Source: Collodictyon triciliatum
Lineage: Eukaryota; CRuMs
NCBI GenBank assembly: GCA_043381765.1
Contig: JBHJMP010000498.1
Span: 1-27,196 of the forward strand
Direction of reading: 5' to 3'
Length of the DNA: 27,196 nucleotides
Below the pieces are notes generated by a model. It was given only the letters and a program-made list of their open reading frames with translations, was not told the origin of the DNA and did no database searches. Shown piece after piece: positions 1-11,342 of this stretch (position 1 is the stretch's first letter; every line of letters starts with the position of its first letter). The position numbers were made by a program, and so were the translations under genes.

Positions 1-820
1 CTTATCAAACGAACCTCACTTCTCTTTTCACCATCCTTTTCGACACCTTGCGCCATCAAAGCAGTATTCCCCCTCCTCCATCCAATCAATATCACCCGTC
101 CCTTTTTTTTCTCGCGGGACACTATCACGCGTCCCCAAAAGAAATCCATGCATCTCTTATCAAGCCTCAAGGACCTCTCTTTTCCCTTTTTTTTTCTTTT
201 TATCCCTGTTTTTCTTTTTTCTATCTCCCACACATCACCACCTACTTTGGAACTACTTGCCTGATGGTTGAATGAAAGATTGTTGAGACAGGCTCAACAG
301 CTAAGACTTTTAGATTTTTAGAAAAAAAATCTTTCCTTCTGTCTTCAGTGAAAACCCATTTGTAAGAGCATACTTCGCCACAGAATAGCCACAGATTAGT
401 GGTGGGAGAGCTTCGAGTATGTCTTCCAATGCCCCTCATTTTTCCGAATTTTTACCCTGTTCGTAACAAAACAAGCTATAATTTGCTTGCGCAAAAGTCA
501 CATACCACGATTTTGTCATGCGATGAAGCAACACCAGTTCTGGTTGTTGTCAATAATGTTGAAAATGCTCGACACGATAGAAGTGGTTGTGACTGAAAAC
601 GAGATATGGCGTATATACGAGAATATGAATACATGGATTTAAAAACGAAGACATTTATATTTTCCACATATATATTACAGACAAGATATTGATAACGCGT
701 TTTAAATCCACACAATGCGTTTTTTATCAAAGAAACAGGCCAACTTTGGCTTCTGCTCTGTAAAACGCCCCCCAAAAAAAACAACAGAAAACCGTGGGTG
801 TGAACAAATGACGCAGGCGA

Positions 821-828
821 TGACGTCA
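821..828. promoter_or_regulatory. CRE-type palindrome TGACGTCA (candidate bZIP site)
   Basis: A perfect 8-nt CREB/ATF-type palindrome lies about 360 nt upstream of the CPT1 start codon. A half-site-like TGACGC starts 12 nt before it. The match is seen directly; its function is inferred. Confidence 0.4.
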
Positions 829-920
829 AGGCGTGATGCAAGGAATGCGTACCAACGACTCGTCGCTTGGAGAAAAGTCACCAGACAAGAAAGCAAAGCG
901 CAACGCAAGGCCAGACAATG

Positions 921-927
921 TATATAA
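921..927 (+). promoter_or_regulatory. TATA-like element TATATAA
   Basis: TATATAA lies on the coding strand about 260 nt upstream of the CPT1 ATG. It would place transcription start near 950-960 and leave a 5' leader of about 230 nt. No transcript evidence is available and the region is A/T-rich, so this is tentative. Confidence 0.3.
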
Positions 928-1186
928 CTATGACTGTGAGTGCTGTTCTCTTCGTTCTCCCATCAATCAACATGTTTGTATTCCAATGAATCACCCACAG
1001 ACTGAAAGCCCACAACTCATCTCGAGGCAGACGCGCTCGCCCACAACACAAAACAGAACGAGAGAAGGCCAAGCATTATTACAAGCCAACGAAAGAAAAT
1101 CAAAAGACGCGGACACAAAATAACATCAAGAACAAGAACATCAGCAACGTTGTCTTAACTGGACGATCTGTCTAGCTCCAGAAGCC

Positions 1187-4126
1187 ATGAGCCAGGAAGA
1201 CAGCCAGCTGCACTCGGTACCGCCCTCGCCGGGCTTTCGCTGGGGAAACGCAGCCACAATCACAACCACCTCGCTGACCGGCCTGCTCCTTCTCTCCCAA
1301 ATCGCCCCGGACACGGCTCGCATCGTGGTTGGATTCCTGCTTCGCGCCGGCCTCATCACCAGTCTCGTCGGCACAGTGATTCTGAAGCTTCCTTACACAA
1401 GACTGCGTCTTCTTCGCTGGTTGCTGCGGTGGCGCGGCTGGACTCGTAATCCTGACTCCCACGTGACTCGCTTCTACCTGGGTCTTGTGCAGAAGCTCGG
1501 CGGGCAACGTCCTCGCCTGTTCCAGCTGCAGCCTGCTCTGCCTTCGCTCCCTGTGCCGCCTCTGGAGCAAACCCTCTCCATTCTCCGCGAGAGCCTCCTA
1601 CCACTGCTGACCACGGCCGAACTTGCCGAATTTGATGCACTGGCCCAGCGCTTTACCGCCCCGGGTGGTGTTGGAAAGCAGCTGCAAGGACGCTTGGAGC
1701 TGTACGCTGCAGAAATGGCCGACAAAAGCAACTGGCTTCTACCCTTCTGGGAGGAGGTGATTTACCTGTCCTCTCGGTATCCGCTTGCCCTCTACTCTAA
1801 CTGGTATGGCGCCGACCGAGTCCAGCCCGTCGCCCGCTCTCGCATTGTGCGCTGCGCAAACATCCTCAACGGATTGCTTCATTTCAAGCGTCTGATTGAC
1901 ACCCAGGAGTTGCCACCCAACAGGGCACAGAATATCGTCCCCCTGTGCATGTGGCAGTATTCCCGTATTTTTGGTACTGTTCGTGAGCCTCGTGAGAAGT
2001 CCGACGTGCTTCGCCAATATCCTGACTCGAAGCATGTTGTCCTTGCGATTGGGAACACATACTACCGCATCGAGCTATACCACAAGTCTGGCAAGGCCCT
2101 GTCGCTTGTTGAGATCCACCAGGTTCTTAACCAAGCTGTCCGACTGGCAGAACAAAAGGAAAAGGAAGGGACTACTACCGAACTGAGTGTCGCTGTCCTC
2201 ACCTCCCAAGACCGAGATACCTGGGCTGCCCAACGCCAACGTCTTATCCAGTTAGACCCCCTGAACAAGGTAAGGATATAAGCTGAATTCAGTCAAGTCG
2301 TAAGAAAATATCCCCCATCCAATCTTTACTATTTACTAACTTTCTCATTCAATATGTATATATATATACATGGTAATACCTTCACGTACTATCCTAGGAA
2401 ACACTTCACACCATCGAGAGTGCCCTCTTTGTGATTGCCTTTGATGATGCGAGCCCTGAGACGGTGGATGAGCTCGGTATCAGTGGAATGCATCGCTTTG
2501 GCAAGCCAATCTGGTTCGACAAGAACTTTAACTTTATCTTTTTCAAGAACGGTCGTGTCGCAACGAATGTGGAGCACACATGGAGCGATGCCTCTGTGCT
2601 TGTTCACGTAATGGATTACGTGTTCTCTTCCGGTAAGACCATCTAAGAGCAATTACCATCGATTAAGTCGACTGCACAAAATAGATTTATTAGAAACACC
2701 GTTAGATAAGGACTGAGCGTTTTCTATTTTATTTTCTATTTTCCCCATTTCTTTTTCTTGGAAAAGTTTCGGGAAGAATTTTCATTGAGCAAACAACTAA
2801 TACAAAAGCCCTTTATTATCCAGTCGAGAAATACGGAGACATTTATGAATGGGACAGCTCGTCTGCATCCAAGTCCAGCCTTCCCGAGCCTTTAGAGTTG
2901 AAGTGGGCTCTTGATGAGGAATTCCAAAAGAACATCCTTGAGGCTGCTGGCAAGTTCCAGTACATGTGCAACACAGTCGAGCTCAAGGTTTTTTTTTTCG
3001 ACTTTTGATATTTTTTCAAAAAAAAATTAAAAGAAAAGAAACTTGCCCCAGGCTTTGTGTCTCGGCATATTTATCGGTAACAACCACAAACGCAAAGAGT
3101 GGCTCCCTGAACAAAGTGTGTATTCTCACCACATATAATTGGCAATCATATCTACCTCTAAACGCCCGCCCAACCAGATTCTTAAGTTCAACGCGTACGG
3201 CAAGGGCTTCATCAAAAAGGTTGGAGTCAGCCCCGACGGATTCTGTCAGATGGCTTTCCAGCTCACATACTTCCGGCTGCACAACGAGCACTGCCTGACG
3301 TACGAGTCTGCCGCTACCGTTCGCTTCCACCACGGCCGCACAGAGACCGTGCGCTCCTGCTCGAAGCAGTCTAACGACTTTGTCCGTGCTGTGGATGACT
3401 CTGTAAGTGGGAATAAGGAAGCCCCCGACAAAAGACCAATTTTCCATCGCCTTTGCAATAAAGAATCCAACTATAATCGAATCATCATCAGACTATTATC
3501 GGCACCACCATCGCAATTACGGTATTGACTCCATTCCCACTACCAGAGCGTCCCTGCTGCGGAGAAGCTGCGTCTGCTGCGTGAGGCAATCAGCTCACAC
3601 GTACGGTACATGCGCCTGGCCACCAACGGAGACGGAGTCGACCGACATTTGTTTGTGCTGCGTGTAATGGCGAAGCAGGCTGGAATCCAGGAGCCGCTGT
3701 TTGAGCACAAGGTACGGGTCCAAGCCAACATACATGACCAACCAGATACCAAATACGACTGACCAGATGCGATAGTGGGGGGGATGGGCTTCTGGCGGGA
3801 CAAAAGTCAAATGACCACACAAACATAACCCCACACAGGCGCTCAACCTGCCGTTCAAGATGAGCAGCAGCCAGACGCCGGCGGTCGGGATGCTCGGGGG
3901 CGGGTTTGCGCCGGTCTGCCAGGAAGGCTATGGACTGTCCTATGTGGTTGCGGAGGACCGGCTTTGGTTCCACATCACCTCGTACCGCGGCGGCGCCACG
4001 TCGGCAGAGCGCTTTGCCACGGAGCTTTCCAGGGCCCTGGACGATATGTACAGCATCTGCCAGGCGCGCCCGGGTCTTGCCGAGGCCATGTCGGAGCGCC
4101 GCTTCCGTGTGCTCAAGGCCAGCTGA
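1187..4126 (+). CDS. CPT1: Carnitine O-palmitoyltransferase 1 (CPT1-type carnitine acyltransferase)
   Basis: Transfers long-chain acyl groups from CoA to carnitine, the entry step of mitochondrial beta-oxidation. Exons: 1187-2269, 2398-2632, 2824-2987, 3178-3402, 3547-3711, 3839-4126; 719 aa. Two hydrophobic segments (about residues 22-40 and 46-66) precede an LPSLPVPPLEQT block, as in animal CPT1, which sits in the outer mitochondrial membrane with two spans. The catalytic His is residue 421 in NVEHTWSD. Other family blocks are AYGKGFIKK (about 500), GRTETVRS, GDGVDRHLFVLR, and SSSQTP followed by GGGFAPV. Length is close to animal CPT1 (about 770 aa); the loop between the two spans is much shorter here. 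Exons are distinctly GC-rich. The start is the first ATG of the open frame and gives Met-Ser. It is convergent with the CysRS gene. CPT2 or carnitine acetyltransferase is unlikely because of the membrane hairpin. Confidence 0.95.
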
Positions 4127-4468
4127 GCATCCGCTTCTGTTTCTTTTGCTTCTGATAAGTGCTCTTTTGCTCTTCCATCGCACTCATCATTATTCATACA
4201 CTGAAATTGTGACGATACGATTCTGCCCGCACGCGCTATTTTTTGCTTGTTTGTGCGTATTTTTTTTAGTTATGTTTAATAGGGTGGATGCACTGTCTAG
4301 CAGAGGGCGATGCACATACGCAGACGCACACACGCACAAAGGATCGTTGGCAGGTGGGTTGGATGGATGGAGAGAGACAGACAAAGAGGGAGGGAGGGAG
4401 GGAGGAAAGTAGTATAATTGTTTGTGTGTGTGTGAGTTAGGAGGGTTCCTCGTTGATCTGGTCTGATC
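4127..4468. other. Convergent 3' spacer between CPT1 and CysRS genes
   Basis: This 342-nt spacer separates two tail-to-tail genes. It is T-rich after the CPT1 stop, then purine-rich, with four GGG triplets separated by single A (4388-4402) and a short GT run near 4421-4433. No AATAAA is seen for either gene and no ORF is supported. Confidence 0.6.
4388..4402 (+). other. G-quadruplex-type tract (GGGA)4
   Basis: Four G triplets with one-base loops lie on the + strand, 262 nt after the CPT1 stop and 67 nt beyond the CysRS stop. The pattern meets the usual G3N1-7 quadruplex definition. It could pause polymerase between the two convergent genes. Confidence 0.45.
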
Positions 4469-7400
4469 TTAGGAAGACGAAGGCTCGACCGGTTCGGCGT
4501 CCTGCGAGCTGCGGGAAAGTACGTAGTTTGCATGCAGCTCCACTTGCTGCTGGTACTCCTTCTCGAGCTTCTTGCGGGCGTTCTTTGAGATAGGCTCGTT
4601 GTCTGCGCCGTGTGTGGGGACGCCCTGTATTGAGGCAAGGAGTGGTGTGATTGGATGTGTGATTTGAGGTGTGATTTGGGTGTGATTACCTTCTCGTCGA
4701 ACGCGCTGTACTTGTCGACTTGATCTAGGAACATCTTGGACGGGTCGATTCTGAGGAGAAATTGAGAATGAAAGAAGGTAGGAAGGAAGGAAAAGGAAAG
4801 GGAAGGCTCTGTGTCTGCTTCCGCTTTCTTCTGTTGCGTGTGGATGGGCTGGCAAGCAAAGCAATTGGGAGTGACAACCTTGCGCGCCGCTCCTTCTCCT
4901 CGTTCTTTTTCTTTGCAGCCTCCTTGGCTTGCTGCTTGGCCGCCTCCGCGGCTGCCTGTGCCTGTGTGTTTGGTGCGAAGGAGATCGGATAAAGGAATTA
5001 TGGTCGCATGTTGCGTGGTGGGCGGTGCCCGTAGAGTCAGGGCGGGTTTCGTGGTGTGTGAGATAAATGCTGTTTGTATTTACCGCCTTCTTTTGCTCAC
5101 GCTCGATCCGCAGGGATTCTTTGTCTTCCAGCTTCCACACCGACTTTTCAGACCCCCTGCATTAAAATTTGAATGAATAAAGAAATGATAGTATGATGGG
5201 ATGTATATTAATATTGTTTGATGCTATTTTTTATATTTGGTTTTTTTTTTATGGTAATAATAAAAGGGAAGGAAAGAGATGCGGAACCTGTCTTCAATAC
5301 GCACGCCAAGGTCGGGAAGCACGTCATCGCGGATTTTATCACAGATTTGTAGAAGGCGAGATGTATCTGGATGGGATTGCATGGGAGCCACTGGTTGGTT
5401 TCGAATGGACCGGAAAATAGTTTGGGCATAGAGTATGCATATCTTTTGTATATGCACATGCATTCATATTCATGGGACTTTTTTTTTTTTTTTAAAAAAA
5501 CAAAACAACAACAATAATAATAAATAATACGCGAAGCTTGATTATATCATGTCCGTACCTTTTGAGCGGGTGGCCTCTCGGACTTCGTCGCGGAAGTTTG
5601 TGAATGCATCCAAAAAGGGTGTCAGGATTTCTTCAGTCTGCAAGATTCATTTATCAATTAAATAACCTTGCATTGTGCACTTTCATATCGGAAAGTCATT
5701 CCTTAATCGAGTATGTTGAATAATAGTCTGATTGTGACTTTGGTACTTTGCGGCAAAATCACAGGATGCAAACCATTACATTAGTGGCTTGCGCAGCTGT
5801 GAAGCCAAAGTCCTTTGAGTCGTTAATGAGTCCAAACACCTAATGATAATAATGAAGCGAAGCGAATTAACTACTGAAACCAGGAAGAAGACGAAGATAA
5901 TGAACATATTTGCTCCATTCATGAAGTATACAGGAGTTCATCGTACTTAAACTAGCTAAAAAGCCAGCCATCAATTAGCAATCATGAAAATACCTTGAAT
6001 ATATATGTAATATAATCGGCGATAGACCGAACAAGAGGGCCACGTGGGCCAGGTTCAGTAATATAAACGTTCGTCTTATTGATCAACTCCAGGAGCTATT
6101 ATTAATTTTAGTATTATTACTATTATTTGCACATTTATGGGTGAATGGGACATTCCCTTTTGAAAACTTGTCTCTCTTTATCAAGACCAAGTTTCATGAG
6201 GACGGTAGTTTTTTTTTTAAAAAAAAAAGTACATGAATAATAAAGCATTTGAATCAGAAGAAAAAGAAAAAGAAAAAGAAACAGAAAAAGAAAAAGAAAC
6301 AGAAAAAGAAAAAGAAAAGAGAATGATAAACCTCATTTAAAACAGCTGGGGTGTTAAAATTGTCTTGGAGGCTGGCATGCACCTTGGCTTTAACAGCCTG
6401 GTATCTGATGTTCATTTTTCAATTAATTAGTATAGTTGATATGAAGTAACATAAGGGAAAGCAGGTTATATCATAAGAGTGTGCATGGTGTTCTAATCGA
6501 TAGTGAAACAAGCAATTATTGTAACCGTGATAATGTGATGAAGATTAATAAAACAGTGAGATAATCATTTATGTTAACTTTATTACAAAAATGAAAAAAT
6601 CAATTAAAAATTACAAAAGTATACAATAATTAAATAGTCATTTCTTTGGTGAAATCGATATAGCAAAGTACTCTTCATTCAAGAGCTTGTCCTTGGCTTC
6701 CCAACGCTGCGCAGCGTCCAAGTTTACCGTACGGAGCAAGGCTTTAATATTGTGAAAGAATTCAACGAACTTCTTATCCTTTTCAACAGCTGTTTGCAGA
6801 CCACGGTCGCTAAAGTCCATTCCCGAATCATACTAATAGGAATATAAATCAGGTTGAGCTTCTACCTAGCACTTGAATATCTCATTTATCTACTGTTTAT
6901 TGTGTTACCATTTTGGGTACTGAAACAACACAACAGAGAACATCCTTACATTTCTTTCATATAAAAGTTTTTTTTTTTTAAAAAAAAACAATAGTAGTGG
7001 TTTCAATTTTTTTTTTCATAGTGAGAATAGCCAAAAGCTATGACAAACTTTGTGTAGCACATAAAACATTCGGATTTGACGAGCTGTATACTTCTCCAAA
7101 ACCGCCTGTAAAAATGAGTATGATTATTGAAATGATAAGAGCCTATCGTACACAGCTGACAAAAGAACGAGATTATATCCACAAAGAAAAGTAAAGTATT
7201 AAACATACATCGATGGTGATAAAGTTCTTGAGAGATTTAGACATCTTCAACCCATCGATATTCAAGTGACCTGTGTAAATTAATACATATATACAATAGC
7301 CATACTTTACTCTGACAAACCGGATTTATTAAAGAGGGATGAGTTAAAGACTAAGACTGTATTAAAGTGGAGCGATCGAAAATGAAAATGGACGGATTAA

Positions 7401-9585
7401 TAATAAAATAAAGCATACCTGCATGTAGGAAGTAGTTGACCCATTGATTGGACTCAAAGTAGGCCTAATACACAAGAATATTTCATTACATTACAACGAT
7501 ATGACATGCTATTACAATTGAATTATTTGGGTAGGTATTTCCCCCATTTTGTTTCTACTGCGAAATTGAACATGAACATCAGATGAGTAAGATTTGTAAA
7601 CAGAGTTTTGTTGGTGAATAATCACCGATTACAAAACTTCAGAAGTATCTATTCATAGCATCATCTCATTTTAGTTTCATCTTGAAAGGATGAGCACCTT
7701 GAACTATTAAACAAACCTCGCACTGCGCAATTTCATTGTCATGATGAGGAAATCGCAAATCGCATCCACCTGAGTGGATATCCAAGACAGAACCGAGGAT
7801 GTCACTAAATATTGCGCGGTACGCAATGTTAATGCACATGATGGGACATACTGTTTGTATTATGTGTTTTTCTCGCAGAGTTTTGTAACATGCAATCAAA
7901 ACAAAAATCCAACAGGAGGAAAAAGAATGTCAAGGCAAAAATTATTGTAATGGTTTAGGAAACCTAGCCATCGCAGAGCACTCAATATGCCATCCCGGAC
8001 GACCTTGCCCCCAAGGAGATTCCCAGAATGGCTCGCCCTCTTAAATGAAAAAAAAAGTGCGGCATTTTCTTTACTTTCACACTCCTGATAGATTTTCTAT
8101 TCTAATGTACGCTAATGAATGTCTGCCTTATGCCTTACCCTTGGATTTTTTCCACAAGGCAAAATCATGGGGGCAGCGTTTCTCGATTCCGATACTGAGG
8201 GCGCCTATATATGAATAATATAAAAAATAAACAAAGTACCAGAAGAAAGATACTTAAATAGACGCAGTTTCAAATGGATGAGATGTGGTGGATAGTTTTT
8301 TTTATATACACTGAAATAACCTTCTCCTTCGTTCAGAAGGGCATCATTTCCAACAGAGTTTGGCTCCAGTTTCCCATAAAAGTGAGACTTCTCGTCATTG
8401 AACCTTGCTGTGTCAAAGTAAACAGAACCACCACTCTCGTATCCGTATCCATTTGCGATAATTCCTATACAAATATATTTGTTGTTGTATGTTCTTTCTT
8501 TTCATTTGCGAAATATGAGAGATTTTTGGAATGATTCATTGACCGATAAGGTAATTAACAAAGAGCTACACATTCGCATATGCTCATAGATACAGAGGCA
8601 AACAAAAAAACTCACTTTCGATGTAGGCGATAATCTCTGGGACATATTCGCTCACTCGGGTAATAGTGTCGGGTAGTTGAACACCAAGTCGGGTCATCGA
8701 GTCAAAGAATTCTTTTTCATATTTTCTTGAGATAGCGGTGAAGTCTTCCTGAGACTTATTTGCTTTGATGATAATCTAATAATATTCGAAATGTGATTAG
8801 GAGTAGAGATTTTGACGAATAACATTTTGACGTTGATACTACTGCAATAGAAAAAGGGCTACAACCTTGTCATCAATATCGGTGATGTTCATAACCAAGA
8901 ATATGTCATATCCAAAGTAATCACGCAAGATTCGACGTACAATGTCGAACGATACATAATTTCTAAATAGATAAATAATTCTTTTTAAGTCATAAAGATA
9001 AATAAACCATATTGCAAATAAGAAATCCAAATCCAAGTATTCACTACATTAATGCGATTCATGTAATAAGCAAAACCTAGCATGACCCAAGTGAGGAGAA
9101 TCATACACTAATTAAGATAAATGCAAAACCAAAACTTTTTTAAAGCCTGACAAAATATCTTCTGCGTGCATGTTATAGAAAAAATAGCACAAAGAACTCC
9201 ATGCGTGTACTTGACTAGGGATAACTTAAAACAAAATATAAAAAAATATAAACAAATACACAAATAAAGGGGTTATCGTGTTTTCACAAACCAGTTGGAC
9301 CGCAAGTGTACCAACGAAGAAGTTGACCATCGTGAGGGACGAGTGGAACCTTAAGTGTAAAACATTTGTGAGTATAATATCAGCTCTACAGCTCTTATTG
9401 TCTGGGCCAATGTGATGGAAGGGGAAGAAAAAAAAAAGAAGCAAAGGAGGAGGTTTTATGTTTACCTTGGTCCTTGTCAGACTGTTGTAAACTTTGACAC
9501 CACGATCGATGCCTGTGGTGGGCTGATTCCAAACAGGCTGAGAACGCGACCCCATTGCCTTGGTTTTCGCTACAAAAGAAAACAT
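4469..9585 (-). CDS. CARS: Cysteinyl-tRNA synthetase (22 exons)
   Basis: Charges tRNA-Cys with cysteine; class I synthetase. Exons in coding order: 9585-9466, 9349-9292, 9107-9077, 8962-8866, 8775-8616, 8464-8321, 8204-8139, 8039-7964, 7804-7717, 7464-7419, 7270-7209, 7105-7049, 6832-6672, 6404-6332, 6095-5994, 5839-5780, 5637-5559, 5366-5288, 5156-5084, 4961-4879, 4750-4690, 4624-4469. All phases agree: 1932 nt, 643 aa. Seen: zinc ligands Cys56 (TCGPTV), Cys246 (HIECSAM), His271 and Glu275 (FPHHDNE); the HIGH-class motif HLGH at 65-68; KMSKS at 304-308. The C-terminus has a lysine/alanine-rich charged helix and a [15 protein letters not shown] block, as in eukaryotic cytosolic enzymes. The start could instead be the in-frame ATG at 9555 (MGSRS), because TTTTCTTTTGTAG just upstream resembles a splice acceptor. 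Confidence 0.95.
5479..5500. repeat. T15A7 palindromic tract in CysRS intron
   Basis: A T run switches directly to an A run inside the intron at 5367-5558. It is one of three such T-to-A tracts in introns of this gene. Confidence 0.8.
6209..6228. repeat. T10A10 perfect palindrome in CysRS intron
   Basis: Ten T then ten A, flanked by GTAG and GTAC, form a near-perfect inverted repeat in the intron at 6096-6331. Confidence 0.85.
6257..6320. repeat. (GAAAAA)n microsatellite with GAAACA variants
   Basis: An imperfect purine hexamer array lies in the CysRS intron at 6096-6331; periodic AAACAG variants interrupt it. In the transcript it is a pyrimidine-rich tract just downstream of the 5' splice site. 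Confidence 0.85.
6968..6988. repeat. T12A9 palindromic tract in CysRS intron
   Basis: Third T-to-A palindrome, in the intron at 6833-7048. Confidence 0.8.
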
Positions 9586-11342
9586 CGCAGTGAAACCAAA
9601 GTCAACCCCAAAGAAAAAAAAACTACCACTTATAACAGTGATAAAGGCACAGATCTTTCCTTAGCATAAACTTGCTCCCCAACCAAACTCTCTAATCCTA
9701 TGCTTCTTGTGCGTATCCCTTTTGAGATATATATATGCGCTCACATATGTAAACAGACTATTTCTTGGGTTAAGCCCATATTCACAGTCGCCAATACGAC
9801 ATTCTTCCTGCCCTCTTTCTGAATACACTACAAATAAGAAGGTATCCCTGCTTCTGATTTCTTGATTCATTCTCGGCGGGCACAAATCAGCCAAAATATG
9901 TCTCCTGCGAATCCATGCCTTTAAAGGAAATACATGTTTTGCGCTCGCTAAAACGCCGTCTCCAAAAATACACGCTTTAGAGAACGCGTTATAAGGGAGA
10001 TAATGGCGTTGGAAAATCCACGCAGAAGGCCACAGAATGGGATTCCATTCTTTGTGGATTTCCACACTTGTAAATCAAATGAGGAAAATATAACATTTTT
10101 AGTGTTTATCAAACTTCATATGGGGAATTAATATTGATAATATACTTTCAATTAAAATATATGTATGCACTTAATCTACCAAAAGTGTGAATGTCCGATT
10201 CCTTTCAATAAGTACTCCCAAAACCTGTGCGGATAGGTGTGCACGAAACACTCACCGAAAATCAAATGAAGATGGAGGACAACCAACCTTTCGCTTTGCA
10301 GATACAATCTGGTATCATAGTCCGGGGATTTTGAATCTTTCATAACCACACATTATTCAGATGTATCAGTCCAGCAAACTCTTCTCGAAGCTAGAAAAAA
10401 ATAAAAAGAAATAAAAAAGAATGGAATAATCACCACAATATATGATTACTAAATTACATATTGTCGAATATACGTATCATTTTTTGTAATTTTTTTTCAT
10501 CACTTCGTTTGTTGCAATGCCGTTCAAAATTACCCCAAAACGCACAGAACATCACGCAGGAACCATCAAATCCCTCTAAAGAAACCGATGATATACGTTT
10601 TTTCATACCATATTAAGCGACCAAGAAATTACAGGATTTACGTTTCCACAGGAACGACAGAATACCCAGCAAATGTCCCTCAAACGCATTTTAAAAACGC
10701 ATTTGTACCGGGTGCGTTTCCAAAAAGAAAAGAAAAAGTGTGAAAGGTGGGGAAATCAGGCAACGCGATCTGCGATGATTGTGTCGAATGAGCGAACCAA
10801 CCACGAAACACATTATTGAAAGAAAAAGAAGAAGAAGAAAAAAAGAAGATAATAGGAAAGTAAGAAGTAAAATAATATAGATAAATCATCACTGATGGAA
10901 CCTGGGCGAAAGAATGAAATAAAAAAAAAACCGCCATATCGATCACCCAACCACACACAGAGTCTTATTGTTCAGGACGATCAGATCAGAAACAGGAAGG
11001 AAAAAAAAAAAAAAAGAAGGCACAAGAGGGCCCAGTATCAACCAAAGCAGCTTGACCCCAAAACAATAGCGTTTCGCTTCGGTTTGGTCAACAGCAAAAC
11101 ACTCACCTATATCTACTATGCAGATCAAACAACTTTTGCCAGCTGCTGCAGCCTTCGAGTCCGCCAGAACAACAACACACGTTCAAGAGACAAAGCACAG
11201 CATGTAAACAGTCGCATATACCAAAAAGAAAAAGAAGGGAAAAAGACCCAAACAATCCCAAACACAACCACGCACATATCATGCAACCTTGAATTATATC
11301 CCACAAACATAAACATGTACACTCCGAAATACTCCCACTAGA
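9586..11342. other. Divergent intergenic region with recurrent AAACGC/GCGTTT
   Basis: This region separates the CysRS start (-) from the unrecognised gene at 11343 (+) and should hold both promoters. The longest frame (9661-10065, -) lacks a credible ATG and matches no family I know. The hexamer AAACGC or its complement occurs at 9951, 10538, 10682, 10695, 10714 and 11069. An ACGCGT box is at 9984-9989. The segment 10800-11340 is A-rich with several A runs, the likely 5' leader of the + strand gene. Confidence 0.6.
10682..10719. promoter_or_regulatory. Cluster of three AAACGC/GCGTTT hexamers
   Basis: AAACGCATTT occurs at 10682 and again at 10695, and GCGTTT in opposite orientation at 10714, all within 38 nt of the divergent intergenic region. 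The same hexamer recurs in the CPT1 and CBF5 upstream regions. A regulatory role is inferred from recurrence only. Confidence 0.35.

Larger units (their letters stand above)
1..1186. other. Intergenic / CPT1 promoter region, no gene seen
   Basis: No reading frame here has an ATG start with a plausible protein; the frames present are short and low in complexity. The left part (about 95-240) is pyrimidine-rich with T runs. The stretch 690-1186 looks like the promoter of the + strand CPT1 gene. It holds GCGTTT at 697-702 and 717-722, AAACGC at 763-768, a perfect TGACGTCA palindrome at 821-828 and TATATAA at 921-927, about 260 nt before the CPT1 ATG. ACGCGT boxes lie at 127-132 and 695-700. The end of any gene to the left is not visible. 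Confidence 0.6.

Noticed and set aside
48-275. Short frame at the left edge
   Set aside because: It begins at TTG, is low in complexity and pyrimidine-driven.
1172-1731. Long antisense frames opposite CPT1 exon 1
   Set aside because: They mirror the GC-rich coding strand; the plus strand has a complete CPT1 alignment here.
9661-10065. 134-codon open frame on the minus strand upstream of CysRS
   Set aside because: It starts at GTG, has no credible ATG, matches no family I know, and lies in promoter-like DNA.
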